NCBI RefSeq assembly: GCF_000612845.1
Contig: NZ_CCAT010000064.1
Location: 1 to 64,000, forward strand
DNA: 64,000 nucleotides
Origin: Clostridium ihumii AP5
GTDB lineage: Bacteria; Bacillota; Clostridia; Clostridiales; Clostridiaceae
Direction of reading: 5' to 3'
Position numbers and translations under genes: made by a program. Positions 25,517 to 38,543 of the stretch are shown here, in pieces. The notes under the pieces are model-generated. The model was not told the origin of the DNA and searched no databases. It saw nothing but the letters and a program-made list of their open reading frames with translations. Position 1 is the stretch's first letter. Each line of letters begins with the position of its first letter.

Positions 25517-25715
25517 AAAAACACCCTCTCTAATAAAACATTTACAAATACTTTTACTAATTTTTCATTCATAATATTTATTTTAAATTTTTTATATTAA
25601 ATATAGGATTCCATAATATTAATAAATTTATTATCCTTTATAAAAAATTATTAACAATTTATTCACTAAATATATATTATCATATCAAATATTTCTTTTC
25701 AAGTAATAGTTATTA

Positions 25716-28001
25716 TTAAGAAGTTAACATTTTAGATAATTCTCCATTGAAAAAAATAAATTCTTTATGCAATGCTCTTGTTAAGTTAACATAAAGTATT
25801 TTTTTATCTAATTCACTTGTTATATTATAATTATTTTCGCTACAATTATATATTATAGTAGTATCAAACTCTAATCCTTTAGTCATATAACTAGGTATTA
25901 TTATTCTTTTACCTTTAATTTTAGAAGTACTATTACTTATGCATTCCCATTGTTTATTCATTTTTTTTGCATATTTAAAAATTTCTTTACATTCGCTTAG
26001 TGTTTTGCATATTATAGCTATTGTTGTTTTATTTTCAACATCTATTTCATTTATTATCTCTTCAACTTTTCTTATAAAATCTTCATTAGATTTAAACTTT
26101 AATATTTTAGGTTTATCTCCATGTCTTAAAACGGGTTTAGCCGGTATTATATCTAACTTTTGCTCTTTTAATACCTCATTTGCAAAATCTATAATTTCTA
26201 CTGTTGATCTATAACTTTGTGTTAAATTTATATATATTGTATCATCATTATATACTGAACTTATAACTTTTTTCCAATTGTCAATTCCCTTATAATTGTA
26301 AATTCCTTGTCCTAAATCTCCAACAATTGTTACTGAATTTTGAGTGCTTAAAAGTTTTATTATATGCATCTCAAACATACTATAATCTTGTGCTTCATCT
26401 ACTATTATATGAATAAAATTCTTATCTATTCCTTCAATTTTCATCTTCAAATATAGTATATGACATAAATCTTCACTATCAATAACCTTATTTTCTATAT
26501 TATTTTTACTACTTTCCACAATATAATTTACTATTTTAGAAGGCAACTTATTATTAGTTATATTATTAAAAAATTCTTTACTTGAATATAATTCATTATA
26601 TAGTTCAATAACATTTCTACTTTTCCATTGTTTGAAAAATTCTTTTAATACTTCTGATGAATTTCTTTTAAGCATAGAAATTTCTCTATCTCTTTCATCA
26701 TAAAGTTCTATAATTTTTTTTCTTTTTTCAAGTTCATCAATTTCTAAACTTTTTATATCTTTTATCATAAAAAAGTAATCTTTTTCTATTTCATCTTTAA
26801 GTTTATCTATTCTATTATGCAATTGTTTCTTAAAATATCTTTCTATTTCTTCTTTTCTTTTCTTTATTGGCAAATGTATTAAATCCCTCACGTATAATCT
26901 TTTTATTTCATTTTGAGAGTATAATATATATTTTCCTACCTTTATATCATCTAAATTTATATCTTGTTTTTCTAAATACATTACATATTTGTCTATCAAT
27001 GTTTTATAAGTAAGAGAACCTTTAATTTTACTAATAGCTTTTATATATTTACATTCTTCCTCATTTACTTCTTCTATTAAATATGCAAGTTTTTCATCTT
27101 TATTTAAAATCTTACCTTTATAACCTATAAATTCTTTACATATACCATCAAAAGTATTTTGTTTTATATTGTAAACTCCTAAATTAGGTAATATCTCTGA
27201 AATATAATCTAAGAAAATTTTATTTGGTGCTACTACTAATATATCTTTATCTTTTACTTCTTCTTCATACTGATAAACTAAATATGCTAACCTATGAAGT
27301 GCTACAGTTGTTTTTCCTGAACCAGCTGACCCCTGTATAATTATAGGTCTATTTTTATATGCTCTTATTATTTCATTTTGTTCTCTTTGGATTGTTGCCA
27401 CTACATCCTTAAGTTTACTACTTACATTTTGATTTAGTGTAACTTTTAAAAATTCATCTACTAATTCATCGCCTTCTGCATTTGATTTCAATATTATCTC
27501 ATTTATTCCTTCATCAAAGGCATCAACTAGCGCTCCATCTCTAATTAAAAACTTCCTTTTCAACTCTAATTCACCTTCTACTTTACCTGCTGGTGAATTG
27601 TATGAGCACTTTCCATATGTCCCACTGTAATATAAATTGGCTAAAGGTGCTCTCCAATCTATTATTACCTCTTCATTTTTCAAGTCATCATTTAATCCAA
27701 ATTTTCCAATATAAAAACTTTCCTTTTCATTATATTTTTCTTTAAAATCTATTCTTGAAAAATAAGGAATATTTTTTGATTCGTTAAATTCATGTAAGTT
27801 TCTAGAAATAAATTTAAACCTTTGCTCACATAAAATTAAATCTGTACTGTATGTGCCTCCACTTGCTTTTTTCAAATTTGAAATTCTTTCTTTACATTCT
27901 TCATTTTTTATAGTTAAATCATCAACTTTATCTTCTATCCAAGTCTTTACATTTTGAAATTTTTTAATTTCAAGCTTCATCTCATTACTTCTTATAGCCA
28001 T
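25716..28001 (-). CDS. helD: HelD-like superfamily I helicase (RNA polymerase recycling factor)
   Basis: This 761-residue protein has an N-terminal coiled-coil region (about 1-75), then WRAPLANLYY near 116, the Walker A motif GSAGSGKTT at 224-232, Walker B VDEAQDYS and later UvrD-type motifs (GDLGQGIYNYKG, LTQSYRST, TKGLEFD). The N-terminal arm, the WRAP block and the length match Gram-positive HelD, which uses ATP to strip stalled RNA polymerase from nucleic acid. A DNA helicase role is the main alternative. GAGGTG lies upstream of the ATG. It is a single gene. Confidence 0.88.
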   Translation of the reverse strand: MAIRSNEMKLEIKKFQNVKTWIEDKVDDLTIKNEECKERISNLKKASGGTYSTDLILCEQRFKFISRNLHEFNESKNIPYFSRIDFKEKYNEKESFYIGKFGLNDDLKNEEVIIDWRAPLANLYYSGTYGKCSYNSPAGKVEGELELKRKFLIRDGALVDAFDEGINEIILKSNAEGDELVDEFLKVTLNQNVSSKLKDVVATIQREQNEIIRAYKNRPIIIQGSAGSGKTTVALHRLAYLVYQYEEEVKDKDILVVAPNKIFLDYISEILPNLGVYNIKQNTFDGICKEFIGYKGKILNKDEKLAYLIEEVNEEECKYIKAISKIKGSLTYKTLIDKYVMYLEKQDINLDDIKVGKYILYSQNEIKRLYVRDLIHLPIKKRKEEIERYFKKQLHNRIDKLKDEIEKDYFFMIKDIKSLEIDELEKRKKIIELYDERDREISMLKRNSSEVLKEFFKQWKSRNVIELYNELYSSKEFFNNITNNKLPSKIVNYIVESSKNNIENKVIDSEDLCHILYLKMKIEGIDKNFIHIIVDEAQDYSMFEMHIIKLLSTQNSVTIVGDLGQGIYNYKGIDNWKKVISSVYNDDTIYINLTQSYRSTVEIIDFANEVLKEQKLDIIPAKPVLRHGDKPKILKFKSNEDFIRKVEEIINEIDVENKTTIAIICKTLSECKEIFKYAKKMNKQWECISNSTSKIKGKRIIIPSYMTKGLEFDTTIIYNCSENNYNITSELDKKILYVNLTRALHKEFIFFNGELSKMLTS

Positions 28002-28237
28002 AAATACACCTCTACATAAATTTATATTTTGAGTTAATTTTTATGGACTTTGAAAATTATTTATTTCATTTTCTTTACATATAAACAGATATTAAACAGA
28101 TATTTTCTTAATAACCTTTAAACTTACTATCAATTATATCAGAAAATTTAGTTTTTTAACCAATATTTTCATTATATTATAAATTAAAATTTGTTTAATT
28201 TGTTAACTTTTTGTTCATACTTTGTTTGAAATTTCAC
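28002..28237. other. gap between helD and the def terminator
   Basis: No gene is seen. The only structure is a short direct repeat, AAACAGATATT, twice at about 28084-28105. The helD promoter should lie here, but no good sigma-A match is clear. Confidence 0.3.
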
Positions 28238-28290
28238 AAAAAAAATAATCATAACTCTAAGAATTTCTTCTTTTAAGTTATAATTATTTA
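28238..28290 (-). terminator. terminator of def
   Basis: On the minus strand an imperfect hairpin formed by about 28246-28266 and 28270-28290 is followed by a run of eight T. It lies just after the peptide deformylase stop. Confidence 0.7.
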
Positions 28291-28306
28291 TCACAGAGTA
28301 TATATT

Positions 28307-28780
28307 TTATTCTTCTTCTTCAACTAATTCATACATAACTTCAGCTTTTGACATATACATTATACCTGATAAATGATCTATTTCATGGCAAAAAGCTCTT
28401 GCTAAAAATCCTTTAGCTTCATACATTACTTTTTTTCCTTCTACTGTCATTCCTTCTACAACAACTTTAGTAGGTCTAACTACTTCACCTTCATGCATAA
28501 CATAGCTTAAACAACCTTCAAAGTCTTTTTTACTTCCAGAACTTTTAACAATCTTAGGATTTAAAAGCACTATTGCATCGGAACCATCCCTAAGGTCTAT
28601 TAATATAGCCTTTTTTAAAACACCTATTTGTGGTGCAGCAAGTCCTACTCCATCACAACTATACAATGTATCTTTTAAATCTTGCACTAACTCAAGTACC
28701 TCATCGTTTATTTCTGTTATATCTTCACATACAGTATTTAATATGTCATCACCGTATTGTAAAATTTCTCTTATTGCCAT
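28307..28780 (-). CDS. def: peptide deformylase
   Basis: This 157-residue metalloenzyme removes the formyl group from new proteins. All three family motifs are present: GVGLAAPQIG at 44-53, EGCLS at 88-92 with the metal Cys, and HEIDH at 132-136 with the metal His residues and catalytic Glu. AAGGAG lies upstream. The usual partner fmt is not adjacent, so this may be one of two deformylase genes. It is a single gene with a terminator. Confidence 0.96.
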   Translation of the reverse strand: MAIREILQYGDDILNTVCEDITEINDEVLELVQDLKDTLYSCDGVGLAAPQIGVLKKAILIDLRDGSDAIVLLNPKIVKSSGSKKDFEGCLSYVMHEGEVVRPTKVVVEGMTVEGKKVMYEAKGFLARAFCHEIDHLSGIMYMSKAEVMYELVEEEE

Positions 28781-28884
28781 AAATATCTCCTTCCAAAACT
28801 TTTCTTCTTGATAGTTTAAATTCTATTACAACGTATTTTAAGTTTATTTCCTATATATTATATAACAAACAAGAATTTTTTTCA

Positions 28885-29436
28885 TCATTTCTTTATATTA
28901 CTTTCATCTATAACGTTTATAATAACTTTATTGTTTCTTCCGGCTTTTTCTTCCTCATTATAAATAAATTTTAAATCTATTGTCGTACTTCCCACACCTT
29001 TAGAATATAAATTTAAATTCTGTCTTCTTATTAGTTCTCTCGCTCCATTTCTTATTCCTAATTTATTTTTAGTTGGAGTTATATAATCATCACCTAAATA
29101 AGATATTATCTGTTCATTTATTTCACTATCTATTCTCCATTTATAGGATACCATTGAATTCGCAGGTAATGATATTTTAAACTCTTTTCCAATAGGTATA
29201 GTAATTTGTATACTTTCATTATCTTCAACATTATGTTTTTCAAACTTAATTAAATTATCTTCTTTATATATTACATAAATATTTTGAGAAGTATCATCTG
29301 TTTCAATATAATTATGATTAGTTATAAGCCACTTATCATTACCTATACTAAAATTTACACTAGAAAAGTATTGAACTAAAGAAAAACAGAGTAATACAAT
29401 TATTAATAATACAATAAATATTATCTTTTTTTTCAT
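28885..29436 (-). CDS. membrane-anchored chagasin-like (I42) protein
   Basis: The 183-residue protein has an N-terminal hydrophobic segment at 4-24 and then an extracellular domain. Features consistent with the chagasin/I42 cysteine-protease inhibitor fold are LPANSMVSYKW at about 94-104 (inhibitor loop NPTTGYxW, weakly conserved), a Gly-containing GIRNGARE loop in place of GxGG, and GSTTIDLKF in the last strands. The key loops are degenerate, so inhibition is uncertain. The ribosome binding site is weak. It stands alone between def and the repeat. Its target could be a secreted clostridial cysteine protease, but that is a guess. Confidence 0.6.
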   Translation of the reverse strand: MKKKIIFIVLLIIVLLCFSLVQYFSSVNFSIGNDKWLITNHNYIETDDTSQNIYVIYKEDNLIKFEKHNVEDNESIQITIPIGKEFKISLPANSMVSYKWRIDSEINEQIISYLGDDYITPTKNKLGIRNGARELIRRQNLNLYSKGVGSTTIDLKFIYNEEEKAGRNNKVIINVIDESNIKK

Positions 29437-29528
29437 CTAACATCACTCTTTTCTCAAAGCTATAATATTTATTATATTCACAATACATTATTTCTCTATT
29501 ATATATATGTTAAAATTTAAATTATTTA

Positions 29529-29721
29529 TATAGGAATCCAAGTTGAACCTTTAAGTTATTCATGTTTCAGTTGAGAATTTTAATTTTAAGTTTTAATCTA
29601 TATTTCAAAAAAATTGACAATTTTCAATTGTCAATTGCTTCTAAAAACTAAGAATAAAATTTAAAACTAATATTATCAATTAATAATTGTATAAAATAAA
29701 ATATGAACTTGGAACCCTATA
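29529..29721 (-). repeat. MITE-like dispersed repeat, copy C (short form)
   Basis: This copy runs opposite to copies A and B. It starts TATAGGAATCCAAGTTGAAC and continues ATGTTTCAGTTGAGAATT, matching the reverse complement of the end of copy B, and ends AACTTGGAACCCTATA, matching the reverse complement of the start of copy B. About 193 bp are left, so it is an internally deleted form with both ends kept. It lies between the I42-like gene and the V-ATPase terminator. Confidence 0.65.
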
Positions 29722-29727
29722 TTATTC

Positions 29728-29766
29728 TATAAAAAATAGATCTAAGTTTTTTCAACTTAGATCTAT
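29728..29766 (-). terminator. terminator of the V-ATPase operon
   Basis: ATAGATCTAAGTT (29736-29748) pairs perfectly with AACTTAGATCTAT (29754-29766). On the minus strand it is followed by TTTTTTAT. Confidence 0.9.
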
Positions 29767-29774
29767 CTCTATTT

Positions 29775-30434
29775 CTAATTATTAGCGGCTTTAGCTTTCT
29801 GTTCTTCCATCATGCTCTTAACTTTCATAAGTCTTGTTAAGGCTCCTCTTTCATTTTCATCAAGTTTCATTTTTATGTACTTGATTGTTTCTTGTAATTG
29901 AGGAATTGTCATATACTCTAAAGCATTAACTCTTCTTCTTGTCTTTTCAATTTCATCTGCCATAAGCTGAGTTGATTTTTCAACCTCTGCAAGCTCAAGA
30001 AGCTTTGGTAATATTGAGTATAAATCTTCTAAGGATTCATCAAGCTCCATAGTAGTGGAAGCAAATCCATATGGATATATACTTCCATTATCGCCTTCTA
30101 ATTTTCTTATAAATTCCATCATTGGAACATTAACACTCATTACATTTTTAGTAGATACATTAACAGATATACTTTCTTTTGGACATGCAAGCGCTGTTTC
30201 CAAAACCTCTGGTTCCATAGCTGCACTTGCCATAAAAAAGTTTTTAAATACATTCTGTAAACTATCTTCAACTTCTGCTCTTAATTTATTATTATACTTA
30301 ACAAGATCTATAAATCTTCTCATAAGCTCATCTTGCTTATCTTTTAAAAGTTTATGACCTCTTGTTGCTGTAGTAAGTCTCTTTTTTAACTTACTAAGCT
30401 CCATTCTAGTTGGATTAACATTTAGTCTTGCCAT
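29775..30434 (-). CDS. ntpD: V-type ATP synthase subunit D
   Basis: Subunit D is the central rotor shaft that turns inside the A3B3 ring. The 219-residue protein is two long helices with a middle insert: an N-terminal coiled coil ([17 protein letters not shown] near 7-23) and a C-terminal one ([19 protein letters not shown]). These are the family's hallmark segments. AGAGGATGA is upstream. It is the last gene of the nine-gene operon, 2 nt after ntpB. Confidence 0.97.
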   Translation of the reverse strand: MARLNVNPTRMELSKLKKRLTTATRGHKLLKDKQDELMRRFIDLVKYNNKLRAEVEDSLQNVFKNFFMASAAMEPEVLETALACPKESISVNVSTKNVMSVNVPMMEFIRKLEGDNGSIYPYGFASTTMELDESLEDLYSILPKLLELAEVEKSTQLMADEIEKTRRRVNALEYMTIPQLQETIKYIKMKLDENERGALTRLMKVKSMMEEQKAKAANN

Positions 30435-30436
30435 AT

Positions 30437-31819
30437 TTAATCATCCTCTCTTAGAGGTAAATACTTCTCTAAATATTCGTCCCTGATTCTCTTAAGCTCC
30501 GTTCTAGGTAGTATAGTTAATAAATCCCAACCTAATTTTAATGTATCTTCTATTGGTCTATTAGCATCAAATCCTTGTGATACATATTCTTTTTCAAATG
30601 CTTCAGCAAATTTAGCAAACTTTTTATCTGTATCAGAAAGAGCTGACTCTCCTAATATTGAAGCAAGTTCTTTTGCTTGTTTACCTTGTGCATAAGCTGA
30701 GAATAATTGGTTCATTGTATCAGCATGATCTTCTCTAGTTTTACCTTTACCTATCCCCTTATCTTTAAGTCTTGATAATGAAGGAAGAACATCTATTGGA
30801 GGCATTATACCTTTTTTGTATAATTCTCTTGATAATATTATCTGTCCCTCAGTTATATATCCTGTAAGGTCAGGAATTGGGTGAGTCTTATCATCCTCAG
30901 GCATTGTAAGTATTGGTATTTGTGTTATTGAACCTTCTTTACCTTTTATTCTTCCTGCTCTTTCATATAATGTTGAAAGGTCAGTATATAAGTATCCTGG
31001 ATATCCTCTTCTTCCTGGAACTTCTTTTCTAGCTGCTGAAACTTCACGTAATGCTTCTGCATAGTTTGTTATATCAGTCATAATAACAAGTACGTGCATT
31101 CCTCTTTCATACGCTAAATATTCTGCAGTTGTAAGAGCCATTCTTGGTGTAGCTATTCTTTCGATAGCTGGGTCAGATGCTAAGTTCATAAATAGAACTG
31201 ATCTGTCTATAGCTCCTGTTTTTGTAAATTCTTCAACGAAGAATTCAGCTTCTTCAAATGTTATACCTATTGCTGCAAAAACAACGGCAAATTTTGAATC
31301 TGAGTTTAAAACCTTCGCTTGTCTTGCAATTTGAGCTGCAAGTTCAGCATGTGGAAGTCCTGATCCTGAGAAAACAGGAAGTTTTTGTCCTCTAACTAGA
31401 GTATTAAGTCCATCTATTGCAGATATACCTGTTTGTATAAACTCTGATGGATAGTTTCTAGCTACTGGATTTATAGCTTCTCCATTTATATCAAGTCTTT
31501 TGTCTGGAATTATATTTGGACCGTTATCTTTTGGTCTTCCCATACCGTCAAATACTCTTCCTAACATATCTTCTGATACACCAATTTCAAGTGGTCTTCC
31601 TAAGAACTTAACTTTAGTTCCTTTTAAGTTTATTCCTGATGATCCTTCAAATAACTGAACCATTGCATTGCTGCCATTTACCTCAAGAACTTTACCTCTT
31701 CTTTTTTCACCTGTTTGTAATTCTATTTCAACTAGTTCGTCAAATTTTACTCCTTCAACGCCCTCTACAACCATTAAGGGTCCTACAACTTCTGTAACTG
31801 TTCTGTATTCTTTAAGCAT
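30437..31819 (-). CDS. ntpB: V-type ATP synthase subunit B
   Basis: Subunit B is the non-catalytic partner in the A3B3 head. The 460-residue protein lacks a true Walker A motif: the matching loop reads [18 protein letters not shown], as expected for B subunits, while [20 protein letters not shown] and [12 protein letters not shown] are typical. It overlaps ntpA by 8 nt and has AAGGAGG upstream, so the 1:1 stoichiometry with A is built into translation. Length and motifs are normal. Confidence 0.98.
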   Translation of the reverse strand: MLKEYRTVTEVVGPLMVVEGVEGVKFDELVEIELQTGEKRRGKVLEVNGSNAMVQLFEGSSGINLKGTKVKFLGRPLEIGVSEDMLGRVFDGMGRPKDNGPNIIPDKRLDINGEAINPVARNYPSEFIQTGISAIDGLNTLVRGQKLPVFSGSGLPHAELAAQIARQAKVLNSDSKFAVVFAAIGITFEEAEFFVEEFTKTGAIDRSVLFMNLASDPAIERIATPRMALTTAEYLAYERGMHVLVIMTDITNYAEALREVSAARKEVPGRRGYPGYLYTDLSTLYERAGRIKGKEGSITQIPILTMPEDDKTHPIPDLTGYITEGQIILSRELYKKGIMPPIDVLPSLSRLKDKGIGKGKTREDHADTMNQLFSAYAQGKQAKELASILGESALSDTDKKFAKFAEAFEKEYVSQGFDANRPIEDTLKLGWDLLTILPRTELKRIRDEYLEKYLPLREDD

Positions 31820-33587
31820 TTAGGACACCTCCTTCAACGATTAGTTTATCTACTTCTTTAACTAGTTCTACACCAATTTCATCTATTTTATCTATTTCAT
31901 TCTCTGGTATATACTTACTTCTAGCAATTTTATCTCTTACTTGCATTTTTAAGATTTTATCTAAATAAACTCCTGCTTCTAATGCTTTTTCAGCTTGTTC
32001 TTTAAATGCTATAACTAATTTTAACATTTTATATTGTTTATCAAGTGATGTATAAGTGTCTATCTCATGGAAACCATTTTGTTGTAAATAGTCTTCTCTT
32101 ATAGATTTAGATACTTCTAATTTTAATCTATCTTTTTCAGATAATGCATCCATACCGATAAGTCTTACTATTTCTTGAAGACTTGATTCTTCTTGTAAAA
32201 GAACCATAGCTTCTGTTCTAAGTTCTGACCAATCATCTGCTACTGTCTTATCCATCCAACTTCCTATTTTATCTAGGTATAGTGAATATGAATTTAACCA
32301 GTTAATTGCTGGGAAGTGTCTTTGATATGCAAGTTGTGCATCAAGTCCCCAGAAAACTTTAACTATTCTAAGTGTACCTTGTGTTACTGGCTCTGATAAG
32401 TCTCCCCCTGGAGGTGAAACCGCTCCAATTGCTGTTACAGCTCCTTGTCTTCCATCTTTTCCAAGTGCTATAACTTTACCAGCTCTTTCATAGTAATCAG
32501 CAAGTCTTGATCCTAAGTATGCTGGATAACCTTCGTCTCCTGGCATCTCTTCAAGTCTTCCTGACATTTCTCTTAATGCTTCTGCCCAACGTGAAGTAGA
32601 GTCAGCCATTATTGATACAGAGTATCCCATATCTCTAAAATATTCTGCAATTGTTATTCCAGTATATATACAAGCTTCTCTAGCTGCAACTGGCATGTTA
32701 GATGTATTTGCTATAAGAACTGTTCTTTTCATTAAGCTTTCACCTGTTTTAGGGTCTTTAAGCTCTGGGAACTCATTAAGAACGTCTGTCATCTCGTTTC
32801 CACGCTCTCCACATCCAACATAAACAACTATTTCAGCATCTCCCCATTTTGCTATTTGGTGTTGAACTACTGTTTTACCAGCTCCGAATGGACCTGGAAC
32901 AGCTGCTGCTCCACCCTTTGCAACTGGGAAAAATGTATCTATAACTCTTTGTCCTGTTGTCATTGGTTCAACTGGGTTTAATTTTTGTGCAAATGGTCTT
33001 CCTTTTCTTACTGGCCATTTTTGCATTAATTGTATTTCTTTATCTCCATTAGAAGTTTCAACTATGCATACTGTTTCTTCAACAGTGAATTCACCAGTTT
33101 TTATTTCTTTTATAGTTCCTTCTATACCATATGGAACCATAATTTTATGAAGTACAACTGCTGTTTCTTGAACTGTTCCTATAATATCTCCAGCTTCAAC
33201 TTCATCACCTACATTTAAAGTAGGATTGAACTCCCATTTTTTAGTTCTATTTAATGATTTTACACTTACTCCCTTTGTAAGGAATGAAGATTTAGATGCT
33301 TCCATAAATGCATCTAGTGGTCTTTGTATTCCGTCAAACATTGACTCTATAAGTCCTGGTCCAAGTTCAACACTTAATGTTTCACCAGTAGTTATAACTG
33401 GGTCTCCTGGTCCAATTCCTGAAGTTTCTTCATAAACCTGAATTGAAGCTTTATCGCCTCTCATCTCGATGATTTCACCTATAAGACCACTTTCTCCAAC
33501 TTTAACAACGTCATATATATTAGCTTCATCCATATCCTCAGCAACTACTAAGGGTCCTGAAACCTTAACAATTTTTCCGATCTTCAA
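31812..33587 (-). CDS. ntpA: V-type ATP synthase subunit A (catalytic)
   Basis: Subunit A holds the catalytic nucleotide sites. The 591-residue protein has the Walker A motif [12 protein letters not shown], the long non-homologous insert of V/A-type A subunits before it (about 110-200), the [11 protein letters not shown] block, and a [19 protein letters not shown] segment. The start is TTG with AGGTAGG upstream, so initiation may be slower than for ntpB. It lies 17 nt after ntpF in the operon. The assembly can run as synthase or pump; in fermenting clostridia a pumping role is likely. Confidence 0.98.
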   Translation of the reverse strand: MKIGKIVKVSGPLVVAEDMDEANIYDVVKVGESGLIGEIIEMRGDKASIQVYEETSGIGPGDPVITTGETLSVELGPGLIESMFDGIQRPLDAFMEASKSSFLTKGVSVKSLNRTKKWEFNPTLNVGDEVEAGDIIGTVQETAVVLHKIMVPYGIEGTIKEIKTGEFTVEETVCIVETSNGDKEIQLMQKWPVRKGRPFAQKLNPVEPMTTGQRVIDTFFPVAKGGAAAVPGPFGAGKTVVQHQIAKWGDAEIVVYVGCGERGNEMTDVLNEFPELKDPKTGESLMKRTVLIANTSNMPVAAREACIYTGITIAEYFRDMGYSVSIMADSTSRWAEALREMSGRLEEMPGDEGYPAYLGSRLADYYERAGKVIALGKDGRQGAVTAIGAVSPPGGDLSEPVTQGTLRIVKVFWGLDAQLAYQRHFPAINWLNSYSLYLDKIGSWMDKTVADDWSELRTEAMVLLQEESSLQEIVRLIGMDALSEKDRLKLEVSKSIREDYLQQNGFHEIDTYTSLDKQYKMLKLVIAFKEQAEKALEAGVYLDKILKMQVRDKIARSKYIPENEIDKIDEIGVELVKEVDKLIVEGGVLNA

Positions 33588-33604
33588 GCTACATACCTAC
33601 CTTT

Positions 33605-33913
33605 CTATAAGATATTAACACCTACAGCCTTCTCAACATTATCACTAATTCTCTTTTTACCAATATTTAAAGAACCTTGGTTACTTGGAATTAATATAAT
33701 TGAAGGAAGCATTTCTCTTGTATATCTTTCAATAGTTTCTTCTAAATGCTGTGCTAATTGCTCTGTTACAAATATAACTGCATATTTTTCTCTTGCTAAT
33801 TTATCTATTGCTTTTCTAGCTTCTTCTATTTCCACAACTGGAAAAACATCTATACCGATTGCTTTAAAAGCTAATACAGAATCCTTGTCGCCTACTACAC
33901 CTATCTTATGCAT
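33605..33913 (-). CDS. ntpF: V-type ATP synthase subunit F
   Basis: Subunit F binds the lower end of subunit D in the central stalk. The protein is about 102 residues, with the standard start [20 protein letters not shown] and the [11 protein letters not shown] strand-helix. I chose the ATG at 33913; an in-frame GTG at 33922 would add three residues, and AAAGG lies closer to that GTG, so the start is not certain. The start region overlaps the end of ntpC, so the two are translationally coupled. Confidence 0.92.
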   Translation of the reverse strand: MHKIGVVGDKDSVLAFKAIGIDVFPVVEIEEARKAIDKLAREKYAVIFVTEQLAQHLEETIERYTREMLPSIILIPSNQGSLNIGKKRISDNVEKAVGVNIL

Positions 33914-34907
33914 ATATATCACGCAACCTTTCTCTTATAATATTGCTATCAACTTTATTAAGTTTTCCTGCAAGTATTATTCTTACTATTTTAAGTTCCG
34001 TTTCTCTTGCCATAGTATAAGCTATTATAGGTTCTGGTCCAAAGTTAACTCTCTTAGCATTTTTTATATAATCCATTAAATAATTATCTGAGTGAACTTC
34101 AATTGAAGTGTATTTTTTGCTTAAATTAAAATCTTCAAGCACTGAATTTAAAACTTTATCATATCCATACTTAGATACTTTCTTTATAAATGTTTCAAAA
34201 CTTACACTAAGTCCTTCTAATAATATAGCTTTAGATATATATCCATCTTCGATTATAACTTTTTCTAAAAACTTCATGTCTTTGTCTTGAGATTTAACTC
34301 TAAGCATAGTTTTTATATTTGTTAGATCTATAACTCTTCTTACATAACCTTCTATAAAGTCAACTTCACAAGTTTTTGCTTTTTCTAACATATCCTTATA
34401 TTGATATTTATCTAAAATTATATCAATATTTTGTGAATCCTTAGTTTCTTCAAAATCTATTTCGGTTTTCTTTATGGCTTCTCTCATTATAGGCTCTAGA
34501 TTTCTTAAATCATTAGTTACAATAGATGTCTTTAAAACATCGACATCTACTGTACCTAATGGAATTAATAGTGATGATAAATCACTATTAATTATTTTAG
34601 ACTTTTCTAGAACTTTAATATTATGATAATCATATTTTAAACTCATAATATCTACAATTAATTTGTAAGGAGAAACCTCATACATAAGAGAGTATAATTT
34701 TTTTAACTCCTCGCTTAATGCAGCTTCGTAATCTTCAACTCTTTTTAATAATGATATGCTATCATTATATTGAGTTTCTGAAAGAACTTTTATAGCATCT
34801 TCTAATGAAGGGCTTTCAATCATTCTTTCAATTTTTACTTTATCAAGGAGTTTCGTTTCAATAACTCTTAACCTAGCCACCGCATGAGTAAAGTCCATTC
34901 TATCCAT
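33906..34907 (-). CDS. ntpC: V-type ATP synthase subunit C
   Basis: Subunit C is the funnel-shaped adaptor that joins the central stalk to the membrane K ring (the same as subunit d). The 333-residue, mostly helical protein fits the V/A-ATPase C/AC39 family by length and by blocks such as [12 protein letters not shown] near 10-22 and [20 protein letters not shown] near the end. AAGGAGG lies upstream of the ATG. It sits between ntpE and ntpF, the conserved clostridial order. Confidence 0.93.
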   Translation of the reverse strand: MDRMDFTHAVARLRVIETKLLDKVKIERMIESPSLEDAIKVLSETQYNDSISLLKRVEDYEAALSEELKKLYSLMYEVSPYKLIVDIMSLKYDYHNIKVLEKSKIINSDLSSLLIPLGTVDVDVLKTSIVTNDLRNLEPIMREAIKKTEIDFEETKDSQNIDIILDKYQYKDMLEKAKTCEVDFIEGYVRRVIDLTNIKTMLRVKSQDKDMKFLEKVIIEDGYISKAILLEGLSVSFETFIKKVSKYGYDKVLNSVLEDFNLSKKYTSIEVHSDNYLMDYIKNAKRVNFGPEPIIAYTMARETELKIVRIILAGKLNKVDSNIIRERLRDIYA

Positions 34908-34926
34908 ATGGCTATCCTCCTTAAAA

Positions 34927-35514
34927 TTAATTAAATAACGTATTAGCTACTTCATTTTCTAATTCGTATCTTAAAGAGTTTATAACATCTTCAAATGAAC
35001 AGTTAATTTCTATTCCATTTTTAGAAAGTATAAATCCTCCATTAATATCTCTATCTTCATTACTTAAAGAAATTGTTGCATTTTTAATTTCACTATTTAA
35101 TTCACTTATGAATTCTTCAGTTATTTTTTCTTTATCCTTAGCATTTACTATTAAATCTTGCTCACCATTTAAAGGTAATGATTTAATTTGATTTTTTACA
35201 TATGCTAAGAATTCATCTTTTTTCATATCATTTAATTTATTAATAGCTTCATCAAAAGCTCTATTTATAACAGTTTGTTTTGCTATAAGCTTTTCATTTC
35301 TTACTTGTAATTCAGCTTTAGAGATTCCTCTATCAAAAAGGCTTTTTCCCTCAATTTTAGCTTTCTCTAGAATGCTTTCACTTAATTTTTCAGCTTCATT
35401 TTTCTTTTTATTAATTATTTCAGTCTCTTTTAATTTTGCTTCATTAAGTATATCTTCGCTTTTATTTCTAGCATCTTCTATAATTTTGGAAGTTAAATTA
35501 TCTAAATTCGACAT
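34927..35514 (-). CDS. ntpE: V-type ATP synthase subunit E
   Basis: Subunit E forms the peripheral stalk with subunit H/G and keeps the head from turning. The 195-residue protein has a long charged N-terminal helix (about 5-80) with Lys/Glu/Ala heptads and a globular C-terminal domain ending in YELENEVANTLFN. The ATG at 35514 is preferred to an in-frame GTG at 35523, because GAGG lies at workable spacing only for the ATG. It is downstream of ntpK in the operon. Confidence 0.93.
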   Translation of the reverse strand: MSNLDNLTSKIIEDARNKSEDILNEAKLKETEIINKKKNEAEKLSESILEKAKIEGKSLFDRGISKAELQVRNEKLIAKQTVINRAFDEAINKLNDMKKDEFLAYVKNQIKSLPLNGEQDLIVNAKDKEKITEEFISELNSEIKNATISLSNEDRDINGGFILSKNGIEINCSFEDVINSLRYELENEVANTLFN

Positions 35515-35551
35515 TATAATCACGTCCTCAATTAAAAACTTATTTTTTTAA

Positions 35552-37986
<2,435 letters not shown>

Positions 37987-38000
<14 letters not shown>

Positions 38001-38313
38001 TGAAATTCACTATCCTCTCAATTACTAATTTAACTGCATCATTGAACCTATCAGCTTCCACATTTAGTGTGCTTTGTATTTCTTTTTTACCATTTGCTAA
38101 AATTGGTTCACATTTTTCTTTACTTTCTTCTAGGAATTTGTTTTTTATTTCTTCACTCTTCCTATTTGCAGCTACTATAATTTCAGTATATTGACTTTTT
38201 GCTTTAGCTTCAGCATCTCTTACTAAGGTCTTGCTTTCATTTAAAGCATTTTCAATAATTTTACTAGCTTCATCTTCTGCTAGCTTTACTTTATTAATTG
38301 CTTCTAATGCCAA
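37987..38313 (-). CDS. ntpH: V-type ATP synthase subunit H/G (peripheral stalk)
   Basis: A 108-residue helical protein, rich in Lys, Glu and Ala (KLAEDEASKIIENALNESK), that pairs with subunit E in the peripheral stalk. No other domain is seen. It is the first gene of the operon. The start is TTG with AGGTGGTGAT upstream. It overlaps ntpI by 14 nt. Such proteins are called H, G or AhaH in different species. The call rests mainly on position and composition, because the sequence itself is low in information. Confidence 0.85.
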
Positions 38314-38347
38314 AATATCACCACCTTCTTATTGTTAATTATAAGAT

Positions 38348-38383
38348 TTATGTAAGAAGTATTAGAAATCACATCTTACATAA
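38348..38383 (-). promoter_or_regulatory. hairpin upstream of the V-ATPase operon
   Basis: TTATGTAAGA (38348-38357) pairs perfectly with TCTTACATAA (38374-38383), 35 nt upstream of the ntpH start. There is no T run, so it could be an mRNA leader hairpin or an operator. I could not place the operon promoter with confidence. Confidence 0.3.
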
Positions 38384-38543
38384 TATTAAATATCTTATAA
38401 AACATATAAAAATACTTATAAAGAGTTTTTATTTACCACTTATTATAAGTAATTTTTTCTAATTGTACAAGTGTTATGTGAAAATTATTATATTATTTAA
38501 CAAATTTTTAACAAATTATTTCCTGCTCGACATATTATAATGT

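Noticed and set aside
28084-28105. AAACAGATATT direct repeat as the start of a CRISPR or iteron array
   Set aside because: There are only two adjacent copies, with no spacers or further repeats.
30437-31819. ntpB as an inactive catalytic subunit due to a missing P-loop
   Set aside because: B subunits of V/A-ATPases normally lack the P-loop, so this is not a defect.
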